From Nematostella vectensis (lineage: Eukaryota; Cnidaria; Anthozoa; Actiniaria; Edwardsiidae): 64,000 bases of DNA. The position numbers and the translations under genes are program-made. Shown here in pieces: positions 20,701-31,269 of this stretch. The stretch is from positions 4,773,501 through 4,837,500 of the forward strand of contig NC_064047.1 of NCBI RefSeq assembly GCF_932526225.1, written 5' to 3'. The notes under the pieces are model-generated. The model saw nothing but the letters and a program-made list of their open reading frames with translations, made no database searches and was not told where the DNA came from. Each line of letters opens with the position of its first letter. Position 1 is the stretch's first letter.

Positions 20701-21404
20701 TCACCTCTCGTCCCCTATCCCTCCTCATCTCTCACTATACCTCTACCCCTCCTCGTCCTGCTATATCAACACTCGTCCCCTATCCCTCCTCATCTCTCGC
20801 TATACCTCTACCCCTCCTCGTCCTGCTATATCACCTCTCGTCCCCTATCCCTCCTCATCTCTCACTATACCTCTACCCCTCCTCGTATTGCTATATCAAC
20901 AATCGTCCCCTATCCCTCCTCATCTCTCACTATAGCTCTACCCCTCACCGTCCTTCTATATCGCATCTCGTCCCCTATCCCTCCTCATCTCTCACTATAC
21001 CTCTACCCCTCACCATCCTGCTATATCACCTCTCGTCCCCTATCTCTCCTCATCTCTAACTATACCTCTACCCCTCCTCGTACTGCTATATCACCTCTCG
21101 TCCCCTATCCCTCCTCATCTCTCACTGTACCTCTATCCCGTCCGCATTCTCCTATATCACCTGTCATCCCCCTATTTCTTCTCAAATGTCAAGCAATCAG
21201 AACAATTGACCTCCTGTGTGATTCGACTCAATGAATAATATACACATACCTATAGGAAAACCCTTGCAGACACTTCCCACGGGTGACGTGCTTCTTTGGC
21301 AAGAAGTCGCTTTCGTAACAAGTTCTCAAGGGGCATTCCTCGGCCTTCACGTGAACTGCACGTGACAACATAACGATGAACACGTGCAAGAGGATTCTTT
21401 GCAT
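14745..21404 (-). CDS. Secreted PAN/Apple plus fibrinogen-like protein, gene 1
   Basis: Three exons on the minus strand, 21404-21250, 16449-16257 and 15485-14745, join in phase to 362 codons plus TAA. Exon 1 encodes a signal peptide (MQRILLHVFIVMLSRA...) and a Cys-containing start of the PAN/Apple domain. Exon 2 completes it (EGCFFQCTRNCRCQAF, CELLD, YDYYRL). Exon 3 has a Cys-rich linker (GCSNGCCEQQRCPNG) and a fibrinogen-related C-terminal domain (MYCAFE...AWTLIESF, KYRLS, F.CTATEDSTTQWWLG). PAN domains bind proteins or sugars and fibrinogen-like domains often act as lectins, so an extracellular recognition role is inferred. A paralogue with the same order lies on the plus strand at 32597-38250. 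Intron 1 is about 4.8 kb and almost filled by a 65-bp satellite. Domain names are from motif reading; the fibrinogen-like part is divergent. Confidence 0.85.
15540..15925 (+). repeat. TTTG-rich low-complexity stretch
   Basis: Degenerate (TTTG)n and GTTTGCTT motifs fill about 380 bp in intron 2 of the PAN plus fibrinogen-like gene 1. The open frames here are poly-Leu/Phe/Cys artefacts of the repeat. Confidence 0.8.
16187..16250. repeat. Dispersed repeat fragment, copy 1
   Basis: AAATGGATGCTTTGTGTGAC followed by TCGCCATTAAGC, TAAAATGGCGGC and GTGATTGGCC matches 23349-23412 (about 85 percent by eye). The copy ends at the splice donor of PAN gene 1 exon 2. Confidence 0.6.
16610..21165 (+). repeat. 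65-bp satellite array in an intron
   Basis: About 70 copies of a 65-bp pyrimidine-rich unit. The unit contains CTATATCACCTCTCGTCCCC, TATCCCTCCTCATCTCTCAC and TATACCTCTACCCCTC. Spacing of the CTATATCA landmark is 65 bp. Variants include CACCTC/CAACAC and a TATAATTATAATT type. A block of the array is itself duplicated: the rare variant GTCGTACTGC at 17501 recurs at 19321 (1,820 bp, 28 units) and TTCCATATCC at 18630 recurs at 20385 (1,755 bp, 27 units). Long open frames arise in all three plus frames because the unit lacks stop codons; they are not genes. The whole array lies inside intron 1 of the minus-strand PAN gene. Confidence 0.97.
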
Positions 21405-22373
21405 CTGCTCAAATGAAATGGCGATTTAGACTAAATAACAAATTCAATACCTCTTCGCAGAGTTTAGATTAATGAAAACTTGTCGTCTCGAACACGATCA
21501 ACCATCCCCATATCTACGGTTTGCGATGCTTACGTAGCTAAAAACAGACGTAGAAGGTAGAAATGACGATAAGTTTTATTACCTTGATTTCATTATTTTA
21601 AAGGGGAAGTTGCTCCATCAATATTTAAAAAAAGGAAATATAAGGAATATAGAAAAGAATATAGGGAAATTACTAGTAGGGGCGTGTCTGTGACCCAGGT
21701 ATTTTTACATGGCTTTAAAGAGAAAATCTAGAAGTTTTTGCACTGCCTTTTTTGTTTACAAAGCCAAATTCTATTATTTAATGCAGAATTCCAACTTTTG
21801 AAAAATATTTTTTTAAGTCTCAAATAAAATCAATATACTTTATAGTACCAAAACTAGGTACCATAAGAGGTATGCTATAAAATCATACAAAACTATAACG
21901 ACAATCGTGGTACAAGTTTTTTCTGTTACAAAATTACACAAAAACAAAGTAACCAATCCTTTTTGCATTTTCAATAAACTTGTTATTATGCCCCTTCATG
22001 GGACCTCTCGCTGGTTCAATCCAAAGATCCCCTATCACACCTGTTAGTAAAAGTTCCTTTCTGATGTTTCTAGAACTTGTTTCAATTATTGCCTCGCGTC
22101 ACTTCTTAAAAAAATATAGCCGTGTTTATCAGCCTCTTGTAATTTTGTGTTTTCCCGCGGTTTGCTGTCAGAGAAGCAACAAGAGATATCGTAAATAAAT
22201 TGTTGTTAGCCTCTCGGCAACCAGTTATTTGTGGGGCAATGCAATAGCGTAACTTCGCGCTTTCCGCGTTCCGTTTGCTCAAACTTCCCAATAATGAGTT
22301 TTCACTTTAGTTTCCGCATCTGTGTCGGATCATTTAATCATTTAAGTACAACAGATTAGCCGAAATACTTAAG
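21405..22373. other. Upstream of PAN gene 1; no gene seen
   Basis: AT-rich DNA that should hold the promoter and 5' UTR of the minus-strand gene starting at 21404. I see no trustworthy exon. A short piece near 21675 (GTAGGGGCGTGTCTGTGACC) resembles one near 37480. Confidence 0.5.
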
Positions 22374-23354
22374 CCGATGGAAATGGGTGTCTACAAAACG
22401 AAGACCTAAAACCTGTGACCCCAAAAGCTACGACCCCATAAGCTTCGACCCCCCAAAAATTTTAGTTATTATTTCGTCTACCTTGTTTCCCAAATGGCTA
22501 CACAGTGCGAAAGTTTCATATGGAATCAGTGATCCTAATGAGGAAATTCAGCGAATTTTGTTGTGCTTTTCATCGAGGAAATATTCTCATGTGCGCGCCA
22601 ATGAACTATTTTTAATCGTCGTTTATTTGTCCCATTAAAAATTGTAGTTGCACTCATTTTTCAGACACGCTCCTTTGCCCGAAAAATTATCCCAAAAACT
22701 CTCCCGGTAACCTAAACAGACCCGGCAATTACCGGTAATTTAGGAAAATGCCCCCAGAAGAGTTTTCGAACTCCCTGGCAAGTAAATTATAATTTCCAAA
22801 GTTTATGAATAGATTGGCTAAACAGTTATTGGAATCCTAGTTTCGTCGATGTCTGTAGACATCTTGCACCCCAAAAATTGCTCAGGCATCGACATTTTTC
22901 GAAAGACAGACAAAGAACAAGTAAATAAAGTCTCATTTTGTAGAAAAACTTCTAATAATTTCGCAAACCTGTTTATATTTTTAGGCGCACTGTGACAGCT
23001 AAATGTCAAATCATTTGACAGAGATGAAACCTGATTGGTTGGAAGGAAATCCGATTAAACCATGTAAGCCTTGATTGGTCCACTTTACTGGGCAGTGGAA
23101 TGGTTTTCTCTGTGATGAAAACTTTCTACAACTCGAAACAACTTTAAAATGGAGCGATTTCCCGTATAAAGTTAGCGGGGAATTAAGATTTTGGAAGAAA
23201 CACCCGAAAATGTTTACCGGGTGACATTCCGGGTTTCTGAGTTTATCGGGGTTTTAAGAAACGACCACCTGGAAACACAAGTAGTTCCCTATTTCCCAGG
23301 TCACAGGTTTTAGGTTTTAGGTCTTCGTTTTGTATAGAACCCCGATGGAAATGG
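22374..23354. mobile_element. Inverted-repeat transposon-like element with 13-bp flanking direct repeats
   Basis: The direct repeat CCGATGGAAATGG lies at 22374-22386 and again at 23342-23354. Just inside, GGTGTCTACAAAACGAAGACCTAAAACCTGTGACC-like and inverted GGTCACAGGTTTTAGG...GTCTTCGTTTTGTATAGAACC ends form terminal inverted repeats of about 35 bp; the right arm has one extra TAAAACC unit. The 955-bp interior has no transposase that I can recognise. The insertion sits at the edge of the dispersed repeat whose other copy is at 16187. Confidence 0.75.
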
Positions 23355-23412
23355 TGCTTTGTGTGACTCGCCATTGAGCGGGAGCATAAAATGGAGGCAT
23401 GATTTGCCTAAT
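23349..23412. repeat. Dispersed repeat fragment, copy 2
   Basis: AAATGGTGCTTTGTGTGACT followed by CGCCATTGAGC, TAAAATGGAGGC and ATGATTTGCC matches 16187-16250. It immediately abuts the right end of the inverted-repeat element. Confidence 0.6.
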
Positions 23413-23458
23413 CGCACCATCTTACTTCAGAAACGTTTCCAGATTTGGAGTATCGCAA

Positions 23459-23689
<231 letters not shown>

Positions 23690-24851
23690 CTTGTATGATT
23701 TATATTTCAAAACATCTTTGTAACAGGAATCGAAATGGGGTCCGGTGAACCGGACCCGGGATCTTTATCTCTCTGTTAACGGATTCGTAGTGAATATAAT
23801 TTTTTTTTTTAATTTTCTTCATTTTATAATAGCTTTAATTGTTAACTGTCACTGAAGCAAAAAATCAGTCTTAAAACTGAAAAATATTATTTCATTTCAC
23901 CTATTAATTGTGAATCTGAGCTAAAGCTCTCATATTTTGCTCCCTAAAGGAAACTGGGAAATGAAATCCACTTAGTAAAAGATATTAAAATAAAAACTGC
24001 CCCCCTTTGTATCAGGATAACGGCGAAAAAAGAAGGAAAAGGAAAAGCGATTTGAAGAACGTACAAAGATGGAAATACGCTTTGAACAAAACGGTGTGAC
24101 GTGAAAGTAGTACAGAAAAATAAATCAAAAGTGAGGTAAAAAATTGAGAGGTAAGATGTCTAGATGAGAATATGAACACGATGCAGATTTGTGCTGAGAA
24201 TAAACTAGAGATTTTGACTAACCTTCGTTTAGTTTAGTTTGAACTTCTGTAAGTGTCTGTTCCACTCCTACAGCTGTAAGCGAATGACTAAATATTGAAG
24301 TGGGATTCTCTGAAAGAGGCGATAATCAATTATTAATCTTTTAAATTCTTTAGCGAGAATTAAGCCATTTTTCACGACGCCTCGCTGGCACAATTTGCAA
24401 AAACAGATACCCCAACGTGCAAAGGAATTTGATCTTTATTGTCTCACCTCTTCGAAAAACAAAACAAAAACAAATTCGTGGCTCAAATTCAGATGGCTTT
24501 CCCGGTTTTTGAACAAATGGAAGAGTTACACACTGTTTTGAAAATAATCGTTGTTTCGAAAAATACTGCAGCAGTATTGAATAAGCATTTTTATTTTTCT
24601 GATATTTGTGGAAAATGCTTCCTCCTATTTGACTTTGTATATGGTGTGACAAATAAGAGAAAGTTGGTAACATTTTTAACTTTCTTTTTTTTGTCTTGTA
24701 AGGATCATGGGTACTTTAGAGCATCTTATCCACCTGCTCCCAGCGAAAAATGTGAATAATGCTAAACTATACATAACGGTGACTACTTCATGTAACCATA
24801 TTATAGTGTATCATAATAGTATATTATACTGTATTCTAATATCTTCTTTAT
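23690..24851. other. Non-coding interval
   Basis: Between the ATT microsatellite and the CCTGTATT array no reliable gene is visible. One minus-strand candidate exon (24309-24223) is discussed among the rejected items. Confidence 0.45.
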
Positions 24852-25577
24852 TTTCCTGTATTTCCCCATATTTCCCTAGTTTACACTGTATTCTCCTGTA
24901 TTTCCCTGTATTCTCCTGTATTTCCCTGTATTCTCCTGTTTTTTTCCCTGTATTCTTCTGTATCTCCCTGTATTCTCCTGTATTTCCCTGTATTCTCCCG
25001 TATTTCCTTGTTTCTCCTGTATTTCCCTGTATTCTCGTTTATTTCCCTGTATTCTTCTGTATTTTCCTGTATGTCCCTGTATTCTCCTGTATTTCCCCTG
25101 TATTCTCCTGCATTTCCCCTGTATTCTCTTGTATTTTCCTGTATTCCCCTGTATTCTCTTGTATTTTCCTGTATTCCCCTGTATTCTCCTGTATTCCCCT
25201 GTATTCTCCTGTATTCTCCTGTATTTCCCTGTATTCTCCTGTATTCCCTGTATTCTCCTGTATATCCCTGTATTTTCCTGTATTTCCCTGTATTCTCCTG
25301 TATTTCCTTGTATTCTCCTGTTTTTTCCTGTATTCTCCTGTATTTTCCTGTATTTCTCTGTATTATTCTATATTTCCCTGTACTCTCCTGTATTCCCCTG
25401 GTTTTTCCTGTATTCCCCTATATTTTCCTGTATTTCCCTGTGTTCTCCTGTATTTCCCTGTATTCTCCTGTATTCCCCAGTATTCCCCTGTATTTTCCTG
25501 TATTCTCCTGTATTTCCCTGTATTCTCCTGTATTCCCCTGTATTCTCCTGTATTCCCCTGTAGTTTCCTGTATTCTC
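24852..25577 (+). repeat. CCTGTATT minisatellite
   Basis: Degenerate tandem units of 13 bp (CCTGTATTTCC+CTGTATTCT, a 26-bp higher unit) fill about 725 bp, pyrimidine-rich on the plus strand. Open frames on both strands (SCIPLYSPVF and EYREIQENTG types) follow from the lack of stops in the unit. Confidence 0.95.
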
Positions 25578-25841
25578 CACCACTCCTTTCCATTGCTCTT
25601 GATTGTGAAAATAAAGCCAGATATGCTGTGCGTTTCAAATTTTCCACTCACAGCCACTGTAAAATTGGTAACGTAAACCAAGTGAATAATTAAGTTTTCA
25701 CTGGATCGCACTCACGTGGCACACTAATTGTAAACGCCCGATACGACAAATGTACATTTCAGGCGCAATACCAACAACACAAACAAACTCGTTTGTTTCA
25801 AGTACTTTCACGTCCGCTTTAGGAGGACGGGACGCCCTAAA

Positions 25842-25966
25842 AAAATCAGCGCGCGCATTTTTAGGCTTGCACCAAACGAAGCGCGCGCTGCATGCCGGTA
25901 GTTGAGGTAGGTTTCCACGGTGAGTGCGCGCGCATGCTTATAGCTGGAATGGCCTATTTGTTAGGC
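25842..25966. mobile_element. Foldback MITE, copy B (truncated)
   Basis: CAGCGCGCGCATTTTTAGGC and its inverted partner GCGCGCGCTGCATGCCGGTA, followed by GTTGAGGTAGG and TAGCTGGAATGGCC, match the fuller copy at 50020-50202. Confidence 0.65.
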
Positions 25967-26750
25967 AGCCATGTTCACTTTTTTCGATGATTTTAGTATC
26001 CCAAGTATGTCCTAATGGTTTAAAAAACGATATTCCCTAGTCGAGGCAGAAATAAGATTTTTATATATTCGGACAATTCAGATAGCGTGAACTCCAAAAA
26101 TAGCTCAATCCTTCAAAATAGGGCTGGTATAAAACGTTTATAACGTGTATAAAACGTGTCTTTGTTGAAATAGCGTGCATGACCCTAGTAATAAGGCTAT
26201 TCCATAGCACTACTGGTAGTGTTGCTATTATTATATCTCGTACTCTTTTGAACAGTTTAAAGACAAAACATTTTTACTGTTACAGAATATGTTGAGTTGA
26301 CGCTCCTGGAAAAACTTGCCATACTCGGCGAAGAGTATGACTATTGAGTATACTTGGTTCCGAGGGGTAAACCTCTTTTCCAGGGAAAACTGTCCCATTT
26401 ATTAACTGTTATAATGACATTGATTAGTATGATTAACCATACTGAAGGCTAGTAGTATTCTACCAAAGCAGACAAGGCTGGCCTAGCTGACATCAGACAC
26501 TTGCGATTATAGGATCCTGGCTCACTGAAAGGATGCGAGCAAGTTCAGGGCGACTCAATGATGGAATGATTATTTTTTGTTTTTCGGGACAATACGAGAC
26601 ACGGCCCAAATAACAGATATTTTCAGCTGCACTTAAAGGTATCTACTATATATCTCATCAGCCTAACTATGCAGTAGCAGACCACTCTGCGGCAACTCTT
26701 ATCGGCAATTATCGCTTTTGCGTTGTGCCAGGCATAATCCATAGTTTTCT

Positions 26751-26930
26751 TTATTTTCCGCTGATGGCTTTGACGTTCGTAAGGCTATAGGGAAATACAG
26801 CCGCTGCCACATTGATTGCTGGCTCAATCTGCCACATAGTTCTGTACCCAACAGTGCTCTCCTTTCCTCTCAGCTCTTCTTGTATTGCATCAACTTCCAT
26901 TGAAGCCACTGAAGCTTCGTCGGCCAATCC
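26751..26930 (-). pseudogene. Integrase-like gene fragment
   Basis: On the minus strand a 59-codon open stretch ends at TAA 26751-26753. Its middle (DAIQEELRGKESTVGYRTMW) resembles the segment found before the catalytic core of a family of animal integrase-core (rve) proteins. No start, zinc motif or DDE residues are present and the right side is a T-run, so this is a fragment. The family call is from memory and tentative. Confidence 0.35.
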
Positions 26931-29073
26931 TTTTTTTTTTTTTCGCTAACACTCTTTTAAGCTGTCGTAGAATTAAGGGAATTTGATAAAGGTAAAGGTG
27001 TGTTTTTTGAAAAACCTGTATCAATAGTTCTTAAACTTTATATTTGCAAAAAAAAATCCATAAATCGCATTCTAAGACGGCTAAAATGGGCCATTGCAGT
27101 GCTGTTTCCCGTGACCTGTTGACCGTGAATTAGCGCCAAATCTTTGACTTTTCCAGCGTATTATTTTTAGGCGAGATCTCGAGCTTGCCGGGGCGTAAAC
27201 TAGCGACAGGTTTTAAAATATCGCCTTCAAATTTTCGGCATCTGATAGATCATTATGCCATGTCATAAAGTGTGTGAGGAATTTTCGATCTTTGACTGAA
27301 GATCGCTTTTATAGCACTTTTCCTGTCCAAATTTCCGCAGAAATGAGCGTTACAACTTTGATTCGTTATATTTTGTTGACAGTGTCAAATAACAAAAAGT
27401 CTTCCATACTTTGGTATATCATCTATCTGTCATTGAGATGCAATTACATGCAAGTGCATGCGCTCTTTTCTTTAAACTCTGACTGGCTTATTTGATACCG
27501 ATTTTATTATTTAATTATTTTTTACAAAGTCGTACTATATGCTAATAAATTACGAAGTCAAATAGCTGCAGGAAACAAACCCAGACCACGGGCCACCTGT
27601 GGATTAACATAAATGAAACCCATGCTTGTAAAATACGGTACAATATGAGAATACGCATTTGTTCGGAGAGAGAAGAGGGGGGGGGGGGGGGGGGGCGCTT
27701 TCGCGGCTTACTAACGCGGAATGCTGCATTTTCAGTCAGCCGTTTTAGAAGAACAGGTTATGGGAAGACATCTCAAAGAGAAGAACTACAAATAATATCT
27801 TTGTGTATATTTAATGACTTCAACCGAAAATATCGCTCTCACAAAAATCAACAGATGGGAATGGATGCTTTTTCACACTTGGTTCTTTGCTAGGATAATA
27901 AAATAAAGCCCCGATCCCAGCACTTGTCGCATGCCTGGGTGTGTATCGGCGGCGAGATAAGTTCAAAGAGAAGGTGAGCTGTCAATCAATCATGTCTCAT
28001 ACCAACATCACAACATTGGCCGTAACTAGGCAGGTTTTCGAACAATAGAATCGAGCGTTGTTTCACTCCCTTCTTATTTTATATAGAACCTAAATACGAA
28101 GTTAGGTTCGGAGAGGGCTCGGGCTTGTCACGAACACTAAGAGGCTATGGTTACACAGTACCGTTCAAATGTTTTGAGACTTGAAAACAACGATCGCTAG
28201 GGTTTTTAGACAAGAGAAATAAAATATAACAAGAGGCAACTAAAAAGGATTTCGCTAAATCAGAAGGCAGGAGACATTTTGGATTATAAGGTTGAAAATA
28301 TTATATTCGCTGAGTTCAATATTCAACATAAATTGGCCGGGGAATCATTTTTGCTTATTTTATAAAGAAATCGCTGACAAAGACAAAGTATCTTAATTCC
28401 CGTGGTCTGAAGTATTATATCATCGTTTTATTTCCCACTATAATATTACACTTAATCACGACTAGCATCATATAACCACTTTTTGTCGTCCAAGGGGTTG
28501 GTTGGAGGGGGCGGTTTGTAGTCTTATATATCATATGAAAAAAGGTAATATATGACGATCCTATATAAGAAGAAATTACAGTACTTTTTGGCAGCAAGTG
28601 GACTTTCGCGAGCCCCCTCCCCCCCCCCCACGCCCCAACCCACCCTCCCACGCCCCAACCCGCCCCAATCCTTTTTGTATGTGCGCCTGTTGTTATTATG
28701 GTTCAATTTTTTGATCAATCAATCGAGCAAGCATTGAAGGTCATCTCGCTTATAGACCTTACCGTCCAACAGTAATATTGACATAACTCTCTCATACCGC
28801 CACCCACTGTATAGAATATTTAAACAATTTTATACAAATAGAGCACGGAAAGTAAACAGGGATCAAATACCTCTTTTGATAAGCACGCAATATTTGTTTT
28901 TTTACTTCTTTCGAACATTTTATTTCTTAACAAGGAAATTAATCATTAACAAGAGAGTCCGTAACGGCATACCCATACAACACGTTTCAATAGCTACATT
29001 CAAGGACTGTGACAAATCATAAGCATTTGGCTCGCGTATTGAGTTTGGACGAGTGTTTAGGTGCGCTAAGGTG
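26931..29073. other. Gene-poor interval
   Basis: It includes a G-run (27678-27696), a C-rich block (28610-28670) and ordinary AT-rich DNA. No exon or repeat with a clear unit was found. Confidence 0.45.
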
Positions 29074-29823
29074 ATGAATTCCAATGAAGTGGAGCTAGAC
29101 GAAACGCAACAGGAGCTCGAAAAGACTAAGTTACTCACTCAAGAAATCGGAGGCGCAATAACAGCGATAGAACGCACTGTGTTTCGCGTACGAGAGACCG
29201 GGTACACCACAATCGCGAGCATCCACTCTGCCGCAAATAAAATCATTGATCAAATACGACTCCACGAGAAAGCCTTGGTAGCTAGAGTCAAGGAGGTGAC
29301 ACGATGGAAAGAGACGTGTTTGGTGAAACAGAAAGATGATCTTAAACACTTGGTCAAGGAACTACAAGAAGCAATTGAATACACAAATGATGTAATAAAT
29401 CATAACAGTGCTAGCGAGGAGTTCGTCGACTGGCAACAAGCTTTAAGAGAACAGTTCAAGGATTTGAGAAGCATGTCGGATGAATACGATCGCTCGCCGA
29501 AATGCTCACCATCACTAGATTTCAAATTTCTGTACGAAGACGACTCGTTTCTTCAAACATTTACTAGTTTTGGTGCAGTCATAAGTGAAATACCGGAAGT
29601 GAATAAGGCACAACCGGAAGTCGAAGAGAAAAGTGAATCAGGAAAGGCAGTTGATCATAATGGCACTTCCAGAGTGCCGCTGATAACATTAAACGGAGAG
29701 TTGATGAACTTAAGCGATGAGTCAGAAAATGATGATGAAGACTCCGATTGTGACTATGATTACGATGATGATAATGATATTCATTGCGTCGAGGAGGTCA
29801 CGGAGCTGAGCACTCTTCTCTAG
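29074..29823 (+). CDS. TRIM-like coiled-coil (BBC) protein without RING
   Basis: A single open exon encodes 249 residues, MNSNEVELDE to the stop TAG at 29821-29823. Residues 10-125 form a long amphipathic coiled coil (ETQQELEKTKLLTQEI, then ALVARVKEVTRW, LKHLVKELQEAIEYTNDVI) with the spacing of the B-box C-terminal coiled coil of TRIM proteins. The C-terminal 50 residues are very acidic (SDESENDDEDSDCDYDYDDD). No RING, B-box, NHL or filamin domain is present. The frame is open upstream to a stop at 29020. AATAAA lies about 140 bp after the stop (about 29961), so this looks like a short intronless transcription unit. It could be a truncated TRIM retrocopy, a dominant-negative type paralogue, or the last exon of a longer gene. 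The start is the first ATG in frame. Confidence 0.6.
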   Translation: MNSNEVELDETQQELEKTKLLTQEIGGAITAIERTVFRVRETGYTTIASIHSAANKIIDQIRLHEKALVARVKEVTRWKETCLVKQKDDLKHLVKELQEAIEYTNDVINHNSASEEFVDWQQALREQFKDLRSMSDEYDRSPKCSPSLDFKFLYEDDSFLQTFTSFGAVISEIPEVNKAQPEVEEKSESGKAVDHNGTSRVPLITLNGELMNLSDESENDDEDSDCDYDYDDDNDIHCVEEVTELSTLL

Positions 29824-29957
29824 TTCATCTTTGCCTCCGTTAGCCCCCTCCGCAGGCGTCTCTAATAGAAACAGAGAATCAAAGAGAGAAACGCCACGCT
29901 GTGTCGGGAACGGAGGGCCACAAGTTTATTAGCTATGCTATTATGTGTCACCCTCAT

Positions 29958-29966
29958 TTTAAATAA
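29958..29966 (+). terminator. Poly(A) signal of the TRIM-like gene
   Basis: AAATAAAGT about 140 bp downstream of the TAG, directly before the ATT microsatellite. Confidence 0.5.
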
Positions 29967-29970
29967 AGTC

Positions 29971-30112
<142 letters not shown>

Positions 30113-30570
30113 CTTTGGTAACCGGAAGCGTGAAAACCTCTTCTCCCCCCTGCGCAAATTTGTCTAACCACAGGAATCCCGATTTAGAGTTTCTCTCTTT
30201 CTCTGTTTCTACTACGATGGGGGTTTCTACTACAATTGGGGCTATGCCTCCGTAGGCGCTATAAAGGACCTTCTTACACTCTCAAGTCCTTCTAACGGTA
30301 ATTAGAAGCCTAATCAAGCCTAAGCCATTATCGATGCTTTCGATACATGTCCTTACTAGGAGATCTCAATAGAACCTTCAATCTCTGTCTTCAATTTTTC
30401 TATATTCTTTAAATTCCACAAGGTTAAAGTTCGCGGACTTTCCTCGAGTATTTTAGTTTTTCAGTTTAGCGATTTTTTTGAAAGATTCTTTGAAGATATA
30501 AATGACCCAATTAATGCAGAGTTGTAAAAGGGGATGCGGTAACATTAATGTTCCAAAGAAAATAAATACA

Positions 30571-31269
30571 ACTATTTCAAAAAGGGTTGCAAATGGCGAT
30601 TGGCAAATTGCAGTTCTACGACCCAAGGGTACCATGGGTCTCATTATAACTCATCAGAATGCAGGAGAACATGGATCAATCATACAATAATTAATGAAAG
30701 TCCATCGAGGTTTGGCTCTGGCATCATTGGAGTATTCTATAACTTGAATTTAAGCGAATAATTAGTGCCCTTAATCACTTTCGGGCTCGGAACTGCCATT
30801 CGCCATTTGCTATTCGCCATTTGCCATTCGCCATTTGCCATTCGCCATTTGCCATTCGCCATTTGCCATTCGCCATTTGCCATTTGCTATTCGCCATTTG
30901 CCATTCGCCATTTGCCATTCGCCATTTGCCATTCGCCATTTGCTATTCGCCATTTGCTATTCGCCATTTGCCATTCGCCATTTGCTATTCGCCATTTGCT
31001 ATTCGCCATTTGCTATTCGCCATTTGCTATTCGCCATTTGCTATTCGCCATTTGCCATTCGCCATTTGCTATTCGCCATTTGCTATTCGCCATTTGCTAT
31101 TCGCCATTTGCCATTCGCCATTTGCTATTCGCCATTTGCTATTCGCCATTTGCTATTCGCCATTTGCTATTCGCCATTTGCTATTCGCCATTTGCTATTC
31201 GCCATTTGCTATTTGCGATTTGCTATTCGCCATTTGCGCTGACTATGTTTACTAAATTGTTCGAATAGC
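30571..31269. mobile_element. MITE copy 2 with an internally expanded terminal repeat
   Basis: The left end ACTATTTCAAAAAGGGTTGC, then AAATGGCGATTGGC, GCAGTTCTACGACC and GGGTACCATGG, follows the left end of the 1615-1910 element (CTATTTCAAATAAGGTTG...GGCGAATGGC...GTTCTACGAAC...GTACCCATGG). The right part again starts CACTTTCGGGCTCGGAACTG (CACCTTTCGGTCGTAGAACTG in copy 1) and ends TTTGCGCTGAC, as in copy 1. Between these, the GCCATTCGCCATTTG motif of the terminal repeat is amplified. Confidence 0.75.
30795..31236 (+). repeat. 14-bp minisatellite (GCCATTTGCTATTC)
   Basis: About 31 copies of GCCATTTGCYATTC run head to tail. The 14-bp unit reads open in all three plus frames. The single-copy version of this motif is present in the right terminal repeat of the MITE at 1615-1910. 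Confidence 0.95.

Noticed and set aside
16852-21059. Open frames of up to 645 codons rich in Pro, Ser, Leu and Tyr
   Set aside because: The 65-bp satellite lacks stops in all plus frames; the frames overlap each other and the array lies in an intron of the opposite-strand gene.
24223-24309. Minus-strand exon candidate (TTTCAG ... GAAG|GTTAGT, 28 open codons)
   Set aside because: Only one short open frame, no partner exons in matching phase and no recognisable protein; chance is a sufficient explanation.
24707-25711. Frames on both strands through the CCTGTATT array
   Set aside because: Repeat artefact; all frames follow the unit and end just outside it.
25970-26346. Plus-strand pair of mini-exons (MFTFFDDFSIP donor, then YVELTLLEKLAILGEEYDY stop)
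   Set aside because: Phases match and splice signals are fair, but the product is about 30 residues with no similarity known to me; not supported enough to annotate.
27274-27495. Plus-strand 73-codon frame
   Set aside because: AT-rich, no similarity or gene signals.
28415-28737. Gly/Trp- and Pro-rich frames around 28.6 kb
   Set aside because: Caused by a C-rich low-complexity block.
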